DNA from: Ramlibacter albus
Lineage (GTDB): Bacteria; Pseudomonadota; Gammaproteobacteria; Burkholderiales; Burkholderiaceae_C
Length of the DNA: 64,000 nt
Reading direction: 5' to 3'
Assembly (NCBI RefSeq): GCF_014297445.1
Contig: NZ_JACORU010000005.1
Location: 1-64,000 of the forward strand
Program-made: the position numbers and the translations under genes
Shown: piece after piece, positions 50,578-58,941 of the stretch
Layout: each line of letters opens with the position of its first letter
Numbering within the stretch: the first letter of the stretch is position 1
Notes under the pieces: model-generated
What the model was told of the DNA's origin: nothing
The model's input: the letters and a program-made list of their open reading frames with translations, nothing else
Database searches by the model: none

Positions 50578-51387
50578 ATGGAAAAACAAGGCAAGGTGTG
50601 GCTCGTCGGCGCGGGCCCGGGTGCGGCGGACCTGCTCACGGTGAAGGCGGCGCGGCTGCTCGCGAACGCGAAGCTCGTGCTCTACGACTGCCTCGTGGGC
50701 GACGGCGTGCTGGACCTCGTGGCGCGCGGCGCGCGGCGGGTGTACGTGGGCAAGCAGGACGGCAACCACACGCTGCCGCAGGAAGAGATCAACGAGCTGC
50801 TCGTGCGGCTGGCGCGCGAGGGCAACGACGTGGTGCGGCTCAAGGGCGGCGACCCCTACGTGTTCGGGCGCGGAGGGGAGGAAGCGCTGGCGCTGGCCGA
50901 AGCGTGTATCGAGTTCGAGGTGGTGCCCGGCATCACCGCGGCGCAGGGCATGGGTGCGTATGCGGGCATCCCGCTCACGCACCGCGACCATGCGTCGAGT
51001 GTCGTCTTCGTGACGGGCCATGGCCGCGACGCCGCATCGCAGCCGGACTGGGCCGCATTGGCGCGGCCGCGCCAGACCGTGGTTTTCTACATGGGCGTGG
51101 GTTCGCTCGCGCGCATCTGCCGCGAGCTGGTGGCGCATGGCCTGCGCGCGGACACGCCAGCGGCGGTGGTGGAGCAGGTGTCGCTGCCGCAGCAGCGCGT
51201 GGTGCAGGCGACGCTGCTGACGCTGCCCGCCGTCGCGACGGCGCAGGCCGTGAAGGCACCCGCGCTGGTGGTGGTGGGCGAGGTGGTGCGCCTCAACCGG
51301 CAGCTGGGCTGGTACCTTCGGCCGGCCGCGGATTCGCAGCCGGGGGCGGCGCGAACAGGATCTTCGCGAGCTGTTCACGGTTCGTGA
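50578..51387 (+). CDS. nirE: NirE, uroporphyrinogen-III C-methyltransferase
   Basis: A 269-residue SUMT that makes precorrin-2 from uroporphyrinogen III for heme d1. Family motifs are VWLVGAGPGAADLLTVKAARLL, VRLKGGDPYVFGRGGEEA, VVPGITAAQGMGAYAGIPLTHRD and the SAM pocket VVFYMGVGSLARI. It is separated from the operon and divergent from nirS, unlike Pseudomonas aeruginosa where it follows nirJ. The C-terminal 30 residues after NRQLGWYL are extra and overlap the convergent nsrR gene by 95 bases. Confidence 0.9.
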   Translation: MEKQGKVWLVGAGPGAADLLTVKAARLLANAKLVLYDCLVGDGVLDLVARGARRVYVGKQDGNHTLPQEEINELLVRLAREGNDVVRLKGGDPYVFGRGGEEALALAEACIEFEVVPGITAAQGMGAYAGIPLTHRDHASSVVFVTGHGRDAASQPDWAALARPRQTVVFYMGVGSLARICRELVAHGLRADTPAAVVEQVSLPQQRVVQATLLTLPAVATAQAVKAPALVVVGEVVRLNRQLGWYLRPAADSQPGAARTGSSRAVHGS

Positions 51388-51778
51388 CGAGGTCGGCCAC
51401 GGTGTAGCTGTCGAGCACGCCGAAGAAGGCGACGAGCGCTTCGCCGAGCACGCCGCGCAGGCGGCAGGTGGGCACGATCGCGCAGTCGCAGCCGCCGCCG
51501 GCGAAGCATTCGGCGAGGACCGGGTCGCCTTCGGTGGCGCGGATGACGTTGCCTACGCGGATGTTCTCCGGTGCGGTGGCCAGCTGCATGCCGCCGCCCT
51601 TGCCGCGCACGTTGGCGAGCATGCCCGCCTTTCCGAGGAAGTGGACGACCTTGACGAGGTGGTTCTCCGGGACCGAGAACGCGGCCGCCACCTCCGCGAT
51701 CGTCGCGCGTCGTTCGGGCTGCGTGGCCAGGTAGATCAGCACCCGCAGGCTGTAGTCCGTGAAGACCGTGAGCTTCAT
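51293..51778 (-). CDS. nsrR: NsrR-like Rrf2 family nitric oxide sensor
   Basis: A 161-residue Rrf2 regulator. The winged helix MKLTVFTDYSLRVLIYLATQPERRATIAEVAAAFSVPENHLVKVVHFLGKAG matches NsrR closely, and the iron-sulfur cysteines are at 91, 97/99 and 105 (CFAGGGCDCAIVPTC). NsrR represses nitric-oxide detoxification and nitrite-reductase-linked genes until its cluster reacts with NO. The ATG at 51778 fits the family; an upstream in-frame ATG was rejected. Its last 20 residues are Pro/Ala-rich and overlap nirE antisense. A degenerate FNR-type site lies 40 bases upstream. Confidence 0.9.
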   Translation of the reverse strand: MKLTVFTDYSLRVLIYLATQPERRATIAEVAAAFSVPENHLVKVVHFLGKAGMLANVRGKGGGMQLATAPENIRVGNVIRATEGDPVLAECFAGGGCDCAIVPTCRLRGVLGEALVAFFGVLDSYTVADLVTNREQLAKILFAPPPAANPRPAEGTSPAAG

Positions 51779-51816
51779 AGGTGGTTGGAGCATGCAAGTT
51801 CTCGGCCGCGGGCGTA

Positions 51817-51830
51817 TTGAGCGGAGTCAA
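51817..51830. promoter_or_regulatory. FNR-like site upstream of nsrR
   Basis: TTGAG-CGGA-GTCAA keeps the TTGA/TCAA halves of the FNR/DNR box with altered inner bases. It is about 39 bases before the nsrR ATG. Position fits either activation or repression by an Fnr-type protein; weaker than the nirS/nirE site. Confidence 0.4.
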
Positions 51831-51851
51831 CTACCGAGACGTATGGGTGCC

Positions 51852-51867
51852 CTGTTAGAACTAACAG
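51852..51867. promoter_or_regulatory. perfect palindrome between nsrR and the RHS gene
   Basis: CTGTTAG-AA-CTAACAG is a perfect 16-base palindrome in a divergent region, 65 bases from the RHS start and 74 from nsrR. It is a likely operator for one or both genes; the binder is unknown. Confidence 0.5.
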
Positions 51868-51893
51868 TTCACAGGCGGGCCCCGCCGCCATTA

Positions 51894-51927
51894 AGGTCCC
51901 ACCCGGATCGAAACCGAGGGGGGACCT
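51894..51927 (+). other. hairpin covering the RHS ribosome-binding site
   Basis: AGGTCCC (51894-51900) is the exact complement of GGGACCT (51921-51927). The right arm, with its preceding Gs, is the ribosome-binding site of the RHS gene, four bases before the ATG. Folding would hide it. Confidence 0.5.
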
Positions 51928-51931
51928 ACCG

Positions 51932-54900
51932 ATGCCGACGATGCTTCTGGCGCGCATTCGCGCGTTCATGAGCAGTACCGCGCCTGCGCTTCTTGCAGCC
52001 GCGTTTTTCTTCTTTCCTTCACTGCCGGCGCATGCCGGCGGGCAGGTGCAAGTCCTGTCCAGGTGCACGGCCTCGTGGTGGGCCGCTTCGCAGCGGTGGA
52101 CCGCAAGCTGCGTCAAGGAAGACGCGTGCATCAAGTACCGCGGCACGCGCACTTTCCAGGGCATCTACACGGCGATGTCCGGCAACCAGTATTGCCAGTA
52201 CACGGACGGGACGATGAACACCGTGTCGGGGCTGTATGCGGAGCCGGGCGACTTCTCGTGCCCGGCGAACGCCACGCTCGGCTTCACGGCCTGGGGGTCG
52301 TTTCCGACCTGCTTTTGCGACGACCCGTACTTCACGACGGACGGGGTCGGTTGCACGACGCCTACGCCGCGGACTGTGGCTTCCAATGGCGGAAGGACCA
52401 TCAACGTTGGTGAGGGCCCCGTAGTCTTCACGGCCACGGTGATGCAGGGCACGCCGAAGGCGGGTGTGATGGTGCTGCTGTATCCGCACACGGGGAACTT
52501 CGGGGGCTTCACGTTCGAGAGTACGCCGTACACCGATGCGAACGGGCAGGTGCGGATCAAGTACTCGTCGACGTGGGACCTGGTGGGCGCGACTCGCGAA
52601 GCACTGGTGTCGATTGCGTGCGAAGGCTGCACCAACCGCGCCGTGGTGAAGATGACGGTGCTGGGGCGGCCTGCCTTGCAGGCGCAGATGTGCCACCGCA
52701 CCGAATTCCCGATCGAGCTCACGAGCGGCACGAAGCTGCTGGAAGAAGCCGACTTGCAGGATGCAGCGCTGCATCCGCTGGAGTTCACGCGGCATTACGC
52801 CAGCCGCTGGGACGAGCTGCCTGCGGCGGGCCTTGGAACGCACTGGAGCCACAACCACGCGCATCGAGTGGCGCTGGGAACCGAGTGGCGCACGGTCCTC
52901 TTCGGTGATGGGACATCGAGCCGTTTCCGCAATGCAGCCGTCCCTGCTGGCGCGGGCGCGAACTGGTCCTGCCCCTCCGGCGTGGACTGCCCGCCGCCAG
53001 CTGTAGCGACCTCAGGGCCTGCCACTTGGCAGGCCGACGGCAACGCGGACTCGATGACCGACGAGGGCGATCGCATCGTCGTGAGGCGCCTGCACGACGA
53101 AACGGTTTACGAGTTCGAGAAGGCCACCGGCCGCCTGCTGGTGATGCGTGGCAGCAACGGTTGGGCCTATACCTATGGTTATGCGGGCGGCCAGCTTGCG
53201 CGCGTGAGCAATGCGTTTGGCAGGTCGATGACGTTCGACTGGGATGCGGCCGGGCGGCTCGTTCGTGTCGTCGGGGCCGACGGCAATAGCGTCTCGTTCG
53301 GCTTCGACAGTGCCGCACGCCTTGTTCAGGCGACGCACAGCATGGGCACCGGCCGTGCCTACCTCTATGAGGACACCCGCTGGCCGAACGCAGTCACAGG
53401 CCTCGTCGACGAGCGCGGCCAGCGCTGGGGCAACTACGCCTACGACGCGAGCGGCCGTGCGGCCGTGAGTGAACTGGCTGGCGGCGCGCACCGCCGCAGC
53501 GTTGCCTACAGCGAGCAGTCCACCGCGGTCAGCGATGCACTGGGCACCACGCGCAACTACCAGTACTCCCGCATGACGGGAGCAGCAAGTGGTTTGGCGC
53601 TCACGCAGTCGAGCACGCTGGGCGTCGCAGGCGAGAGCGTTGCGCAGCGCACGCTGGATGCCAACAGCCTTGTGGTGAGTGAAACCGACTTCCTCGGCAT
53701 CACGACCCTCTTCACCTGGGATGGGACGCGCCGCCTGCAGACGGCGCAGACCCGCGCTGCCAACCGGCCCGAAGCGCAGACGACGCAGACCGATTGGCAT
53801 CCGACGCTGCGTCGGCCTGTGCGCGTCACGGAACCGGGTCGCATTACAGAGTCCACGTGGGACGCCTTGGGCAACCTGCTCACCCGGACCGTAACCGACA
53901 CGGCGACGGGCGAAGTGCGCACGTGGCGCTGGACCTACGCCGCGAACAACCTGCCCACGTCCATGACCGACTCAGAAGGCGCCACGTGGCAGTACGCGTA
54001 CGACAGCGTGGGCAACCGCATCCGAGAGAAGGACCCGCTCGGCCTGGAGACGGTCTACACGCATGACGCCGGCGGGCGCGTGCTGACGCAGACTGATCCC
54101 AGCGGACTCGTCACCCGCTACACCTATGACGGCCGCGGCCGATTGCTCACGCAGGTGCGTGGCAGCGAGGCGAGCAGCTACACCTACACGCCCACGGGGC
54201 AACTCGCCAGCGCCACGCTTCCCAACGGCTACCAGGTGCAGTACACCTACGACGCCGCGCAGCGCCTCGTAGGTGCCTCTGACAGCCAGGGTGGCGTCAT
54301 CGCGTACACCTTGGACGGCGAAGGCAATGCCGTGCGACAAGACGTGAAGGATGCCGCGGGCAACATCGCGCTGACGACATCACGCGTCATCAATGCGCTG
54401 AACCAGGTGGCTGCGGTCCAAGGCGCCGCCGGTCAAAACACCCAGCTGTCCTACGACGCCAACGGCGAGCGCGTCGCGCAGACCGACCCGCTGAACCAGA
54501 CGACGCGCCAGTCTCTGGACGCGCTGCGCCGGATCACGGCAACCACCTTCGCGGACAACGAGTCAGCTTCGCAGGCATGGAATGCGCTGGACCAGCTTAC
54601 CGAGGTGACCGACCCGAAGAACGTCAAGACCTCTTACGCCGTGAACGCGTTCGGCGAAGTCATGCGTGAGAGCAGCCCGGACATCGGCACGGTCACCTTG
54701 AAGCGCGATCGCCGCGGCGACGTGGTCGAGAGCCGCGATGCCAAAGGCCAGGTGACGCAGATCGAGCGCGATGTGCTCGGGCGTCCCGTCGTGATCCGCT
54801 ACCACGCGGGCAGCACCGTGCGCATCACCTACGACATCGCCGGCTTCATCTCCAAGATCGAAGACAGCTCGGGCCGCACCTTGTACACGCGGGACTTGCA

Positions 54901-56857
54901 TGGCCGCGTGCTGGACAAGACAACCTTCACGAACGACAACCCCAGCAATCCGAGTTCGTACCGGGTGGCTTACAGCTACACCAATGGCGACCTGACGGGA
55001 ATGGTGTACCCGAGCGGCCTGAAGGTGGTGTTCAAGCGCACAGCCGGGCGCATCACCGGCATCGACGTGCTGGAGCCGGGGAAGAACAAGACGTGGGTTG
55101 CTCTCGTCAGCAACTTGAAGCACACGCCGCTCGGCCAGCCGAAATCGTGGGACTGGTTCAACGGCGCGAAGGCGAACCGCACCTTCGACCAGGACGGGCG
55201 CATGACCTCCAACGAGTTCGCGCGCTACACCTATGACGCCGCCGCAAGGATGGTCGGCATCACCCAGGACTTGTGGGCGAGCCGCAGCGTGGTCGTCGGC
55301 ACGACAACCGTCTCCGAGCTGTACACCGTGCCGATCACGTGGACGGCCGGCTACGACAAGCGCAACCGGCTAACGACCTTCGAGCGTGCGGGCGCGAAGA
55401 GCGTCTACACCTACGACGCGAACTCGAACCGGCTCACCGCGATCGAGACGCAGGGTAGCGACGTGGACCTCGAAGGCACGTTCGATGCGCCGAACCTCGC
55501 GCAGAGCTCGAATCAGGCCCTGAAGATCGACCCGGCAAGCAACAGGTTGCTCGGCTTCACGCAGACACTCACGAAGACGCAGAACGGCCAGGCTGTTTCC
55601 ACGACGAACGCCACGGTCAATTTCAGCGTCGACGAGAACGGGGCGATGACCAGCGACGGGCTGCGTAAGTTCGTTTACGACGATATGAACCGGCTTAGCA
55701 GAGTGGAGATCGTCAAGGACGGCGAAGCCGCTGCAGTGCGCTATCTCCATAACGCACTCGGGCAACGTGTGTTCAAGAGCGAACCCGAAGTGGCTCAGAC
55801 GCTGCCGAATGAAAGCGAACTCGGCAACGCCTTCGTCAACTGGCTGCGCAAGAACTTTGATTGGCTGTTTGCGAAAGGGAGTGCAGCGACCGCGAGCCTC
55901 GGGCAAGCATTCGTGTACGGCGATGGCCAAATGCCGGAGTGGGCACTCCTTGGTCACTACGGCAACGGTTCTGCCACAGGCAAAGGAAACGCCGAGTACA
56001 TCTGGATTCCCACGGGGAACGGAACCGCGGTTCCAGTGGCTGTCTACAGCAATGGAAAGCTGTATGCAATCCACTCCGATCACCTCGGAACCCCGCGAGT
56101 TGTCACCGACAACTCCAAGCAGGTCGCATGGCAATGGCCTTATTCGGCGTTCGGAAGCAACAAGCCGTCCGGGCCGCTGGTCTCTGTTACAGCAGGAACG
56201 GCCACTCGTTTGGCTGCCACCAGGCCATCGACTGCACTATCGCTGCTGTTGCCCGGGCAAACACCAGACGCTGAAAGTGGTCTGAACGAGAATTTCTGGC
56301 GGACTTATTGCCCTTCGTGCGGGCGCTATATCCAGCCCGATTCCACCGGCTTGAGAGCGGGCCTCAATCGATATGACTATGCGCTCCAGAACGGGCTGAA
56401 TTACACGGATCCCGAGGGCAAGGCCGTACCGATTGCAGTCGCGTGCCTGGCCAATCCCTTGTGTTCCGCAGCCGCTTTGGCTGCGAGCGTCGCGGTCTTG
56501 AAGGCGTGCAGTGACGTCGCCAATGACGTCATTCGCGACTGGGCGACTCGTGATGAAGCGAAAGAGGAACCCAAAAAGGACGTAACCAAGCGCCCTTCGC
56601 GAGTACGAAAAGGGACCGAGCAGGCCAATTGGGACGAGGCTGAGGACGGGGCCGATGGGAACAAGGTGTGTTCGACGTGTGACAGGGAGGTCACCTCCAA
56701 ACCCGGTGAGAAAGGCAAGGATTGGGACAATGACCACATTCCGCCTTGGAGAGACCGCGACCTGGGCGGCAAAGACCGCAAGGGGGTGCTTGATGAATAC
56801 AATCGCGGAACCCGCCTTCGCTGTATCCAGTGCAACAGGAGCGACAATGGCAGATGA
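51932..56857 (+). CDS. RHS-repeat polymorphic toxin with C-terminal HNH-like nuclease
   Basis: A 1641-residue exported protein. It has a Sec signal peptide (ending PSLPAHA, about residue 35), a Cys-rich N-terminal region (residues 40-150), and an Ig-like segment (GPVVFTATVMQGTPKAGVMVLLYP). A DUF6531-like entry follows (TKLLEEADLQDAALHPLEFTRHYAS), then many RHS/YD repeats from about residue 400 to 1400. The core closes with YCPSCGRYIQPDSTGL and ends at NYTDPEG. The variable tip (about residues 1495-1641) ends in an HNH-like fold: two zinc knuckles CSTC and CIQC around WDNDHIPPWRDRDLGG. The nuclease is predicted to be delivered into rivals. The immunity gene overlaps its 3' end. Confidence 0.88.
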   Translation: MPTMLLARIRAFMSSTAPALLAAAFFFFPSLPAHAGGQVQVLSRCTASWWAASQRWTASCVKEDACIKYRGTRTFQGIYTAMSGNQYCQYTDGTMNTVSGLYAEPGDFSCPANATLGFTAWGSFPTCFCDDPYFTTDGVGCTTPTPRTVASNGGRTINVGEGPVVFTATVMQGTPKAGVMVLLYPHTGNFGGFTFESTPYTDANGQVRIKYSSTWDLVGATREALVSIACEGCTNRAVVKMTVLGRPALQAQMCHRTEFPIELTSGTKLLEEADLQDAALHPLEFTRHYASRWDELPAAGLGTHWSHNHAHRVALGTEWRTVLFGDGTSSRFRNAAVPAGAGANWSCPSGVDCPPPAVATSGPATWQADGNADSMTDEGDRIVVRRLHDETVYEFEKATGRLLVMRGSNGWAYTYGYAGGQLARVSNAFGRSMTFDWDAAGRLVRVVGADGNSVSFGFDSAARLVQATHSMGTGRAYLYEDTRWPNAVTGLVDERGQRWGNYAYDASGRAAVSELAGGAHRRSVAYSEQSTAVSDALGTTRNYQYSRMTGAASGLALTQSSTLGVAGESVAQRTLDANSLVVSETDFLGITTLFTWDGTRRLQTAQTRAANRPEAQTTQTDWHPTLRRPVRVTEPGRITESTWDALGNLLTRTVTDTATGEVRTWRWTYAANNLPTSMTDSEGATWQYAYDSVGNRIREKDPLGLETVYTHDAGGRVLTQTDPSGLVTRYTYDGRGRLLTQVRGSEASSYTYTPTGQLASATLPNGYQVQYTYDAAQRLVGASDSQGGVIAYTLDGEGNAVRQDVKDAAGNIALTTSRVINALNQVAAVQGAAGQNTQLSYDANGERVAQTDPLNQTTRQSLDALRRITATTFADNESASQAWNALDQLTEVTDPKNVKTSYAVNAFGEVMRESSPDIGTVTLKRDRRGDVVESRDAKGQVTQIERDVLGRPVVIRYHAGSTVRITYDIAGFISKIEDSSGRTLYTRDLHGRVLDKTTFTNDNPSNPSSYRVAYSYTNGDLTGMVYPSGLKVVFKRTAGRITGIDVLEPGKNKTWVALVSNLKHTPLGQPKSWDWFNGAKANRTFDQDGRMTSNEFARYTYDAAARMVGITQDLWASRSVVVGTTTVSELYTVPITWTAGYDKRNRLTTFERAGAKSVYTYDANSNRLTAIETQGSDVDLEGTFDAPNLAQSSNQALKIDPASNRLLGFTQTLTKTQNGQAVSTTNATVNFSVDENGAMTSDGLRKFVYDDMNRLSRVEIVKDGEAAAVRYLHNALGQRVFKSEPEVAQTLPNESELGNAFVNWLRKNFDWLFAKGSAATASLGQAFVYGDGQMPEWALLGHYGNGSATGKGNAEYIWIPTGNGTAVPVAVYSNGKLYAIHSDHLGTPRVVTDNSKQVAWQWPYSAFGSNKPSGPLVSVTAGTATRLAATRPSTALSLLLPGQTPDAESGLNENFWRTYCPSCGRYIQPDSTGLRAGLNRYDYALQNGLNYTDPEGKAVPIAVACLANPLCSAAALAASVAVLKACSDVANDVIRDWATRDEAKEEPKKDVTKRPSRVRKGTEQANWDEAEDGADGNKVCSTCDREVTSKPGEKGKDWDNDHIPPWRDRDLGGKDRKGVLDEYNRGTRLRCIQCNRSDNGR

Positions 56858-57416
56858 CGAGCTGGTCGGGCTGCCCGCGCATATCGAAGATCACATCGGC
56901 CCGATCTCGCAAGGGTGGTCTGATGAGTCGAGGGTGCACGGCATCCAGGTGGTGGAGATCGCCGATCGGCCATGTTCCGGCGTGAACACGCTGGGGACCA
57001 TCGGCTTGAGCCACCATCCCCTGAGCACTCCAAGCTCGAAGAGGATTCGTCAGGAACTGCTTTTGAGTGCGGAGCGCCGCTTTGACGATCGAGAACTCGC
57101 AAAGCTGTTGCTCTACGTGGCTGAAGAACGCCTGTCGAAAGGCAATGCTTTGCTGAGAGGCCAGGTTGTGCCGCTTGGTGCGCCGGTGATAAGCGGCTCG
57201 AAGTTGACGGAGGTCTTTGTGACCAATCCGTCCCCCTTCGAAGAAGCCTTGGTCGAGTTTTCCTCGGTACCGCCATTGGTGTTTGCATATTTGATCCCCG
57301 TGTCGCCGTCCGAAGCGATGATGGTCCGATCGAAAGGCTGGAGATGGTTCGAGGAATACCTGCAGGTTGAGGATCCGAATATTTGGGATCTGCACAGAGT
57401 ACCTTCCCTCGCGTAG
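56847..57416 (+). CDS. SUFU-family immunity protein
   Basis: A 189-residue protein of the suppressor-of-fused fold, common as an immunity protein next to nuclease toxins. Recognisable parts are the N-terminal HIEDHIGPISQGW, NTLGTIGLSHHPL, ELLLSAERRF, PVISGSKLTEVFVTNP, LVFAYLIPVSPSEAMM and the ending NIWDLHRVPS. It starts inside the RHS gene (11-base overlap) after AGGAG, so toxin and antidote are made together. It would bind the HNH tip in the producing cell. Base composition is less GC-rich than the flanking core genes. Confidence 0.85.
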   Translation: MADDELVGLPAHIEDHIGPISQGWSDESRVHGIQVVEIADRPCSGVNTLGTIGLSHHPLSTPSSKRIRQELLLSAERRFDDRELAKLLLYVAEERLSKGNALLRGQVVPLGAPVISGSKLTEVFVTNPSPFEEALVEFSSVPPLVFAYLIPVSPSEAMMVRSKGWRWFEEYLQVEDPNIWDLHRVPSLA

Positions 57417-57500
57417 GCACTGATGGTTCATTCGACCCGTGCAGGCCACGCTTCTACGCGGCCTCCGATTCATTTCACATTGACGAGCGAGGCTCAGGCA

Positions 57501-57791
57501 ATGACCTTCATGGCCTTTCCCGACCGCCGCCTGGGTGTCTATTGCTGCGGACATGTGTTCAGGCGCGAACGAGGCGTCCGTCTGGTGTCTCACGAAGACG
57601 GTGACTGGCAGTTCCTGTGCGGGGATGTCGATCACGTGGATCCGGACGAGCCGTACCATGTCAGTGTCGGCGTTCTTCTGGAACGCGACCCGACGATCGA
57701 TACCGTTTCAGACCTGGAGAGCGACTGGGCGGCTGAGCGGACCGACGTTCATGCACGTTGGATTCGAACGCCTTGCGCGCCTCAAGCTTGA
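57501..57791 (+). CDS. DUF2185/Imm33-like probable immunity protein
   Basis: A 96-residue protein (start MTFMAFPDRRLGVYCCGHVF). Its layout, with an N-terminal Cys/His strand then DGDWQFLCGDVDHVDPDEPYHVSVGVLLERDPTI, resembles DUF2185-type proteins found as immunity genes. An earlier in-frame ATG at 57423 would add a Pro/Thr-rich N-terminus of 26 residues; the later one has a GAGG-containing leader and fits the fold. It is the second gene after the toxin and may protect against a different toxin tip. Assignment is moderate. Confidence 0.6.
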   Translation: MTFMAFPDRRLGVYCCGHVFRRERGVRLVSHEDGDWQFLCGDVDHVDPDEPYHVSVGVLLERDPTIDTVSDLESDWAAERTDVHARWIRTPCAPQA

Positions 57792-57915
57792 TAGCCGGCA
57801 CACTGAACTCGGACTCCATCCAGCGAGCCAAGCCGGTTCTTCTGAAAACCTGCAGGCCTTGCAGTTCACGAGGCCGGCGGTTCGTACCAACTTGACGAAC
57901 GAGGTTCTAGAGGTG

Positions 57916-58350
57916 ATGACCGATCAACTGAACAATTTCGCGTATCCCGTCGTCGTCTGGAGAGAGGGCTACTTCTATCTGGCCCTCTCGGACGATGACC
58001 TGTGTGCTCATCGCCGATCCCTCTTCGCGGACAAGGTGCGTCGCTCCCGGGCAGGTGAATGGAAGCTGCTGAGTTCCCAAGGTCGCGTGTTCGACATCAC
58101 TGACTGGAACGAAATCGCTCCCGCCGGGGGTCTCAGGAAGCTGGGTCTGCGGTTGACGGGCTCCACTCTGGCATGTCCCGTGTTGATGAACGAGCGCCAA
58201 CTGCGCCTGGACGAATTCAAGTCGAAATTGCTTGCCGCGACCCAGAGCTGCTATGAGGGTGACAAGGGATCGGCCTTGCAGCAGATTGCTTTGGCGATTG
58301 GGGGCGCCAGATCGTTCCAGGAAGCGATCTGTGCGTTGTTGGTACGGTGA
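57916..58350 (+). CDS. hypothetical protein, possible immunity protein
   Basis: A 144-residue cytoplasmic protein with alternating strands and helices (YPVVVWREGYFYLALSDDDL near the N-terminus, a C-terminal helical part LDEFKSKLLAATQSCYEGDKG). No family recognised. The ATG at 57916 follows AGAGG closely; an ATG at 57751 is an alternative. Its stop overlaps the GTG start of the next gene (GTGA). Position in the toxin island suggests an immunity or orphan gene. Confidence 0.5.
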   Translation: MTDQLNNFAYPVVVWREGYFYLALSDDDLCAHRRSLFADKVRRSRAGEWKLLSSQGRVFDITDWNEIAPAGGLRKLGLRLTGSTLACPVLMNERQLRLDEFKSKLLAATQSCYEGDKGSALQQIALAIGGARSFQEAICALLVR

Positions 58351-58871
58351 CCAGCGCCGAGGCGATTGGACATCACTTGGGTCTGACTCTCTCTATTGGC
58401 GCCGTTCTCCTCGCAGTGGCTTTTGCAGTTTCCCTTTGGCTGGCGCAGCGGAACGGCAAGCGCGCACGCGATCTCGCATATGTGCGTAACCGGTCGCGGT
58501 TGTCAAATGTCCCGATCGACTTGGCTCGGCAAGCCGCCATGGCCGCTACTTCAAACTGGCCGCGGAAGCTGAATGAAGCCGGTGCTATCGAAACGGCAAG
58601 CTCGTTTTCGAACGTGATCGGAGAATTCGTAAGTACGTTTGCAGAGCTTGCCAGGCCGAACGGCGCCCTTCGACTCGGCTCGAACTTCGTTGCTGCATCC
58701 AATTACCGGCAAGGGATGACCGTGGTTGGAAAGTCCGACTATCTGGAGATTTGCGTCCGGCCTGGATCGGAGACAGTCTATGTAATCGATGGGAGCGAGG
58801 GCGAAGAGGTGGGCGATACCTATCCTTCCATTTTTCACCTCCTCATGGACTACGCCGATGCAGCTTGTTGA
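58347..58871 (+). CDS. membrane-anchored hypothetical protein of the toxin island
   Basis: A 174-residue protein with one N-terminal transmembrane helix (LGLTLSIGAVLLAVAFAVSLWLAQ, about residues 11-34) and a soluble domain with YLEICVRPGSETVYVIDGSEGEEVG and a final SIFHLLMDYADAAC. The last part loosely recalls SMI1/SUKH-type immunity folds, but I would not assert it. It begins with GTG overlapping the preceding stop, so it is coupled to it. A membrane-tethered immunity protein is one possibility. Confidence 0.5.
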   Translation: MTSAEAIGHHLGLTLSIGAVLLAVAFAVSLWLAQRNGKRARDLAYVRNRSRLSNVPIDLARQAAMAATSNWPRKLNEAGAIETASSFSNVIGEFVSTFAELARPNGALRLGSNFVAASNYRQGMTVVGKSDYLEICVRPGSETVYVIDGSEGEEVGDTYPSIFHLLMDYADAAC

Positions 58872-58941
58872 CCTGATGAGTCGCTGACCTCGGAGCGATG
58901 GGTACTGCTCCGAGTCCACTGTTAAACCGGCGTGGGTAAAC

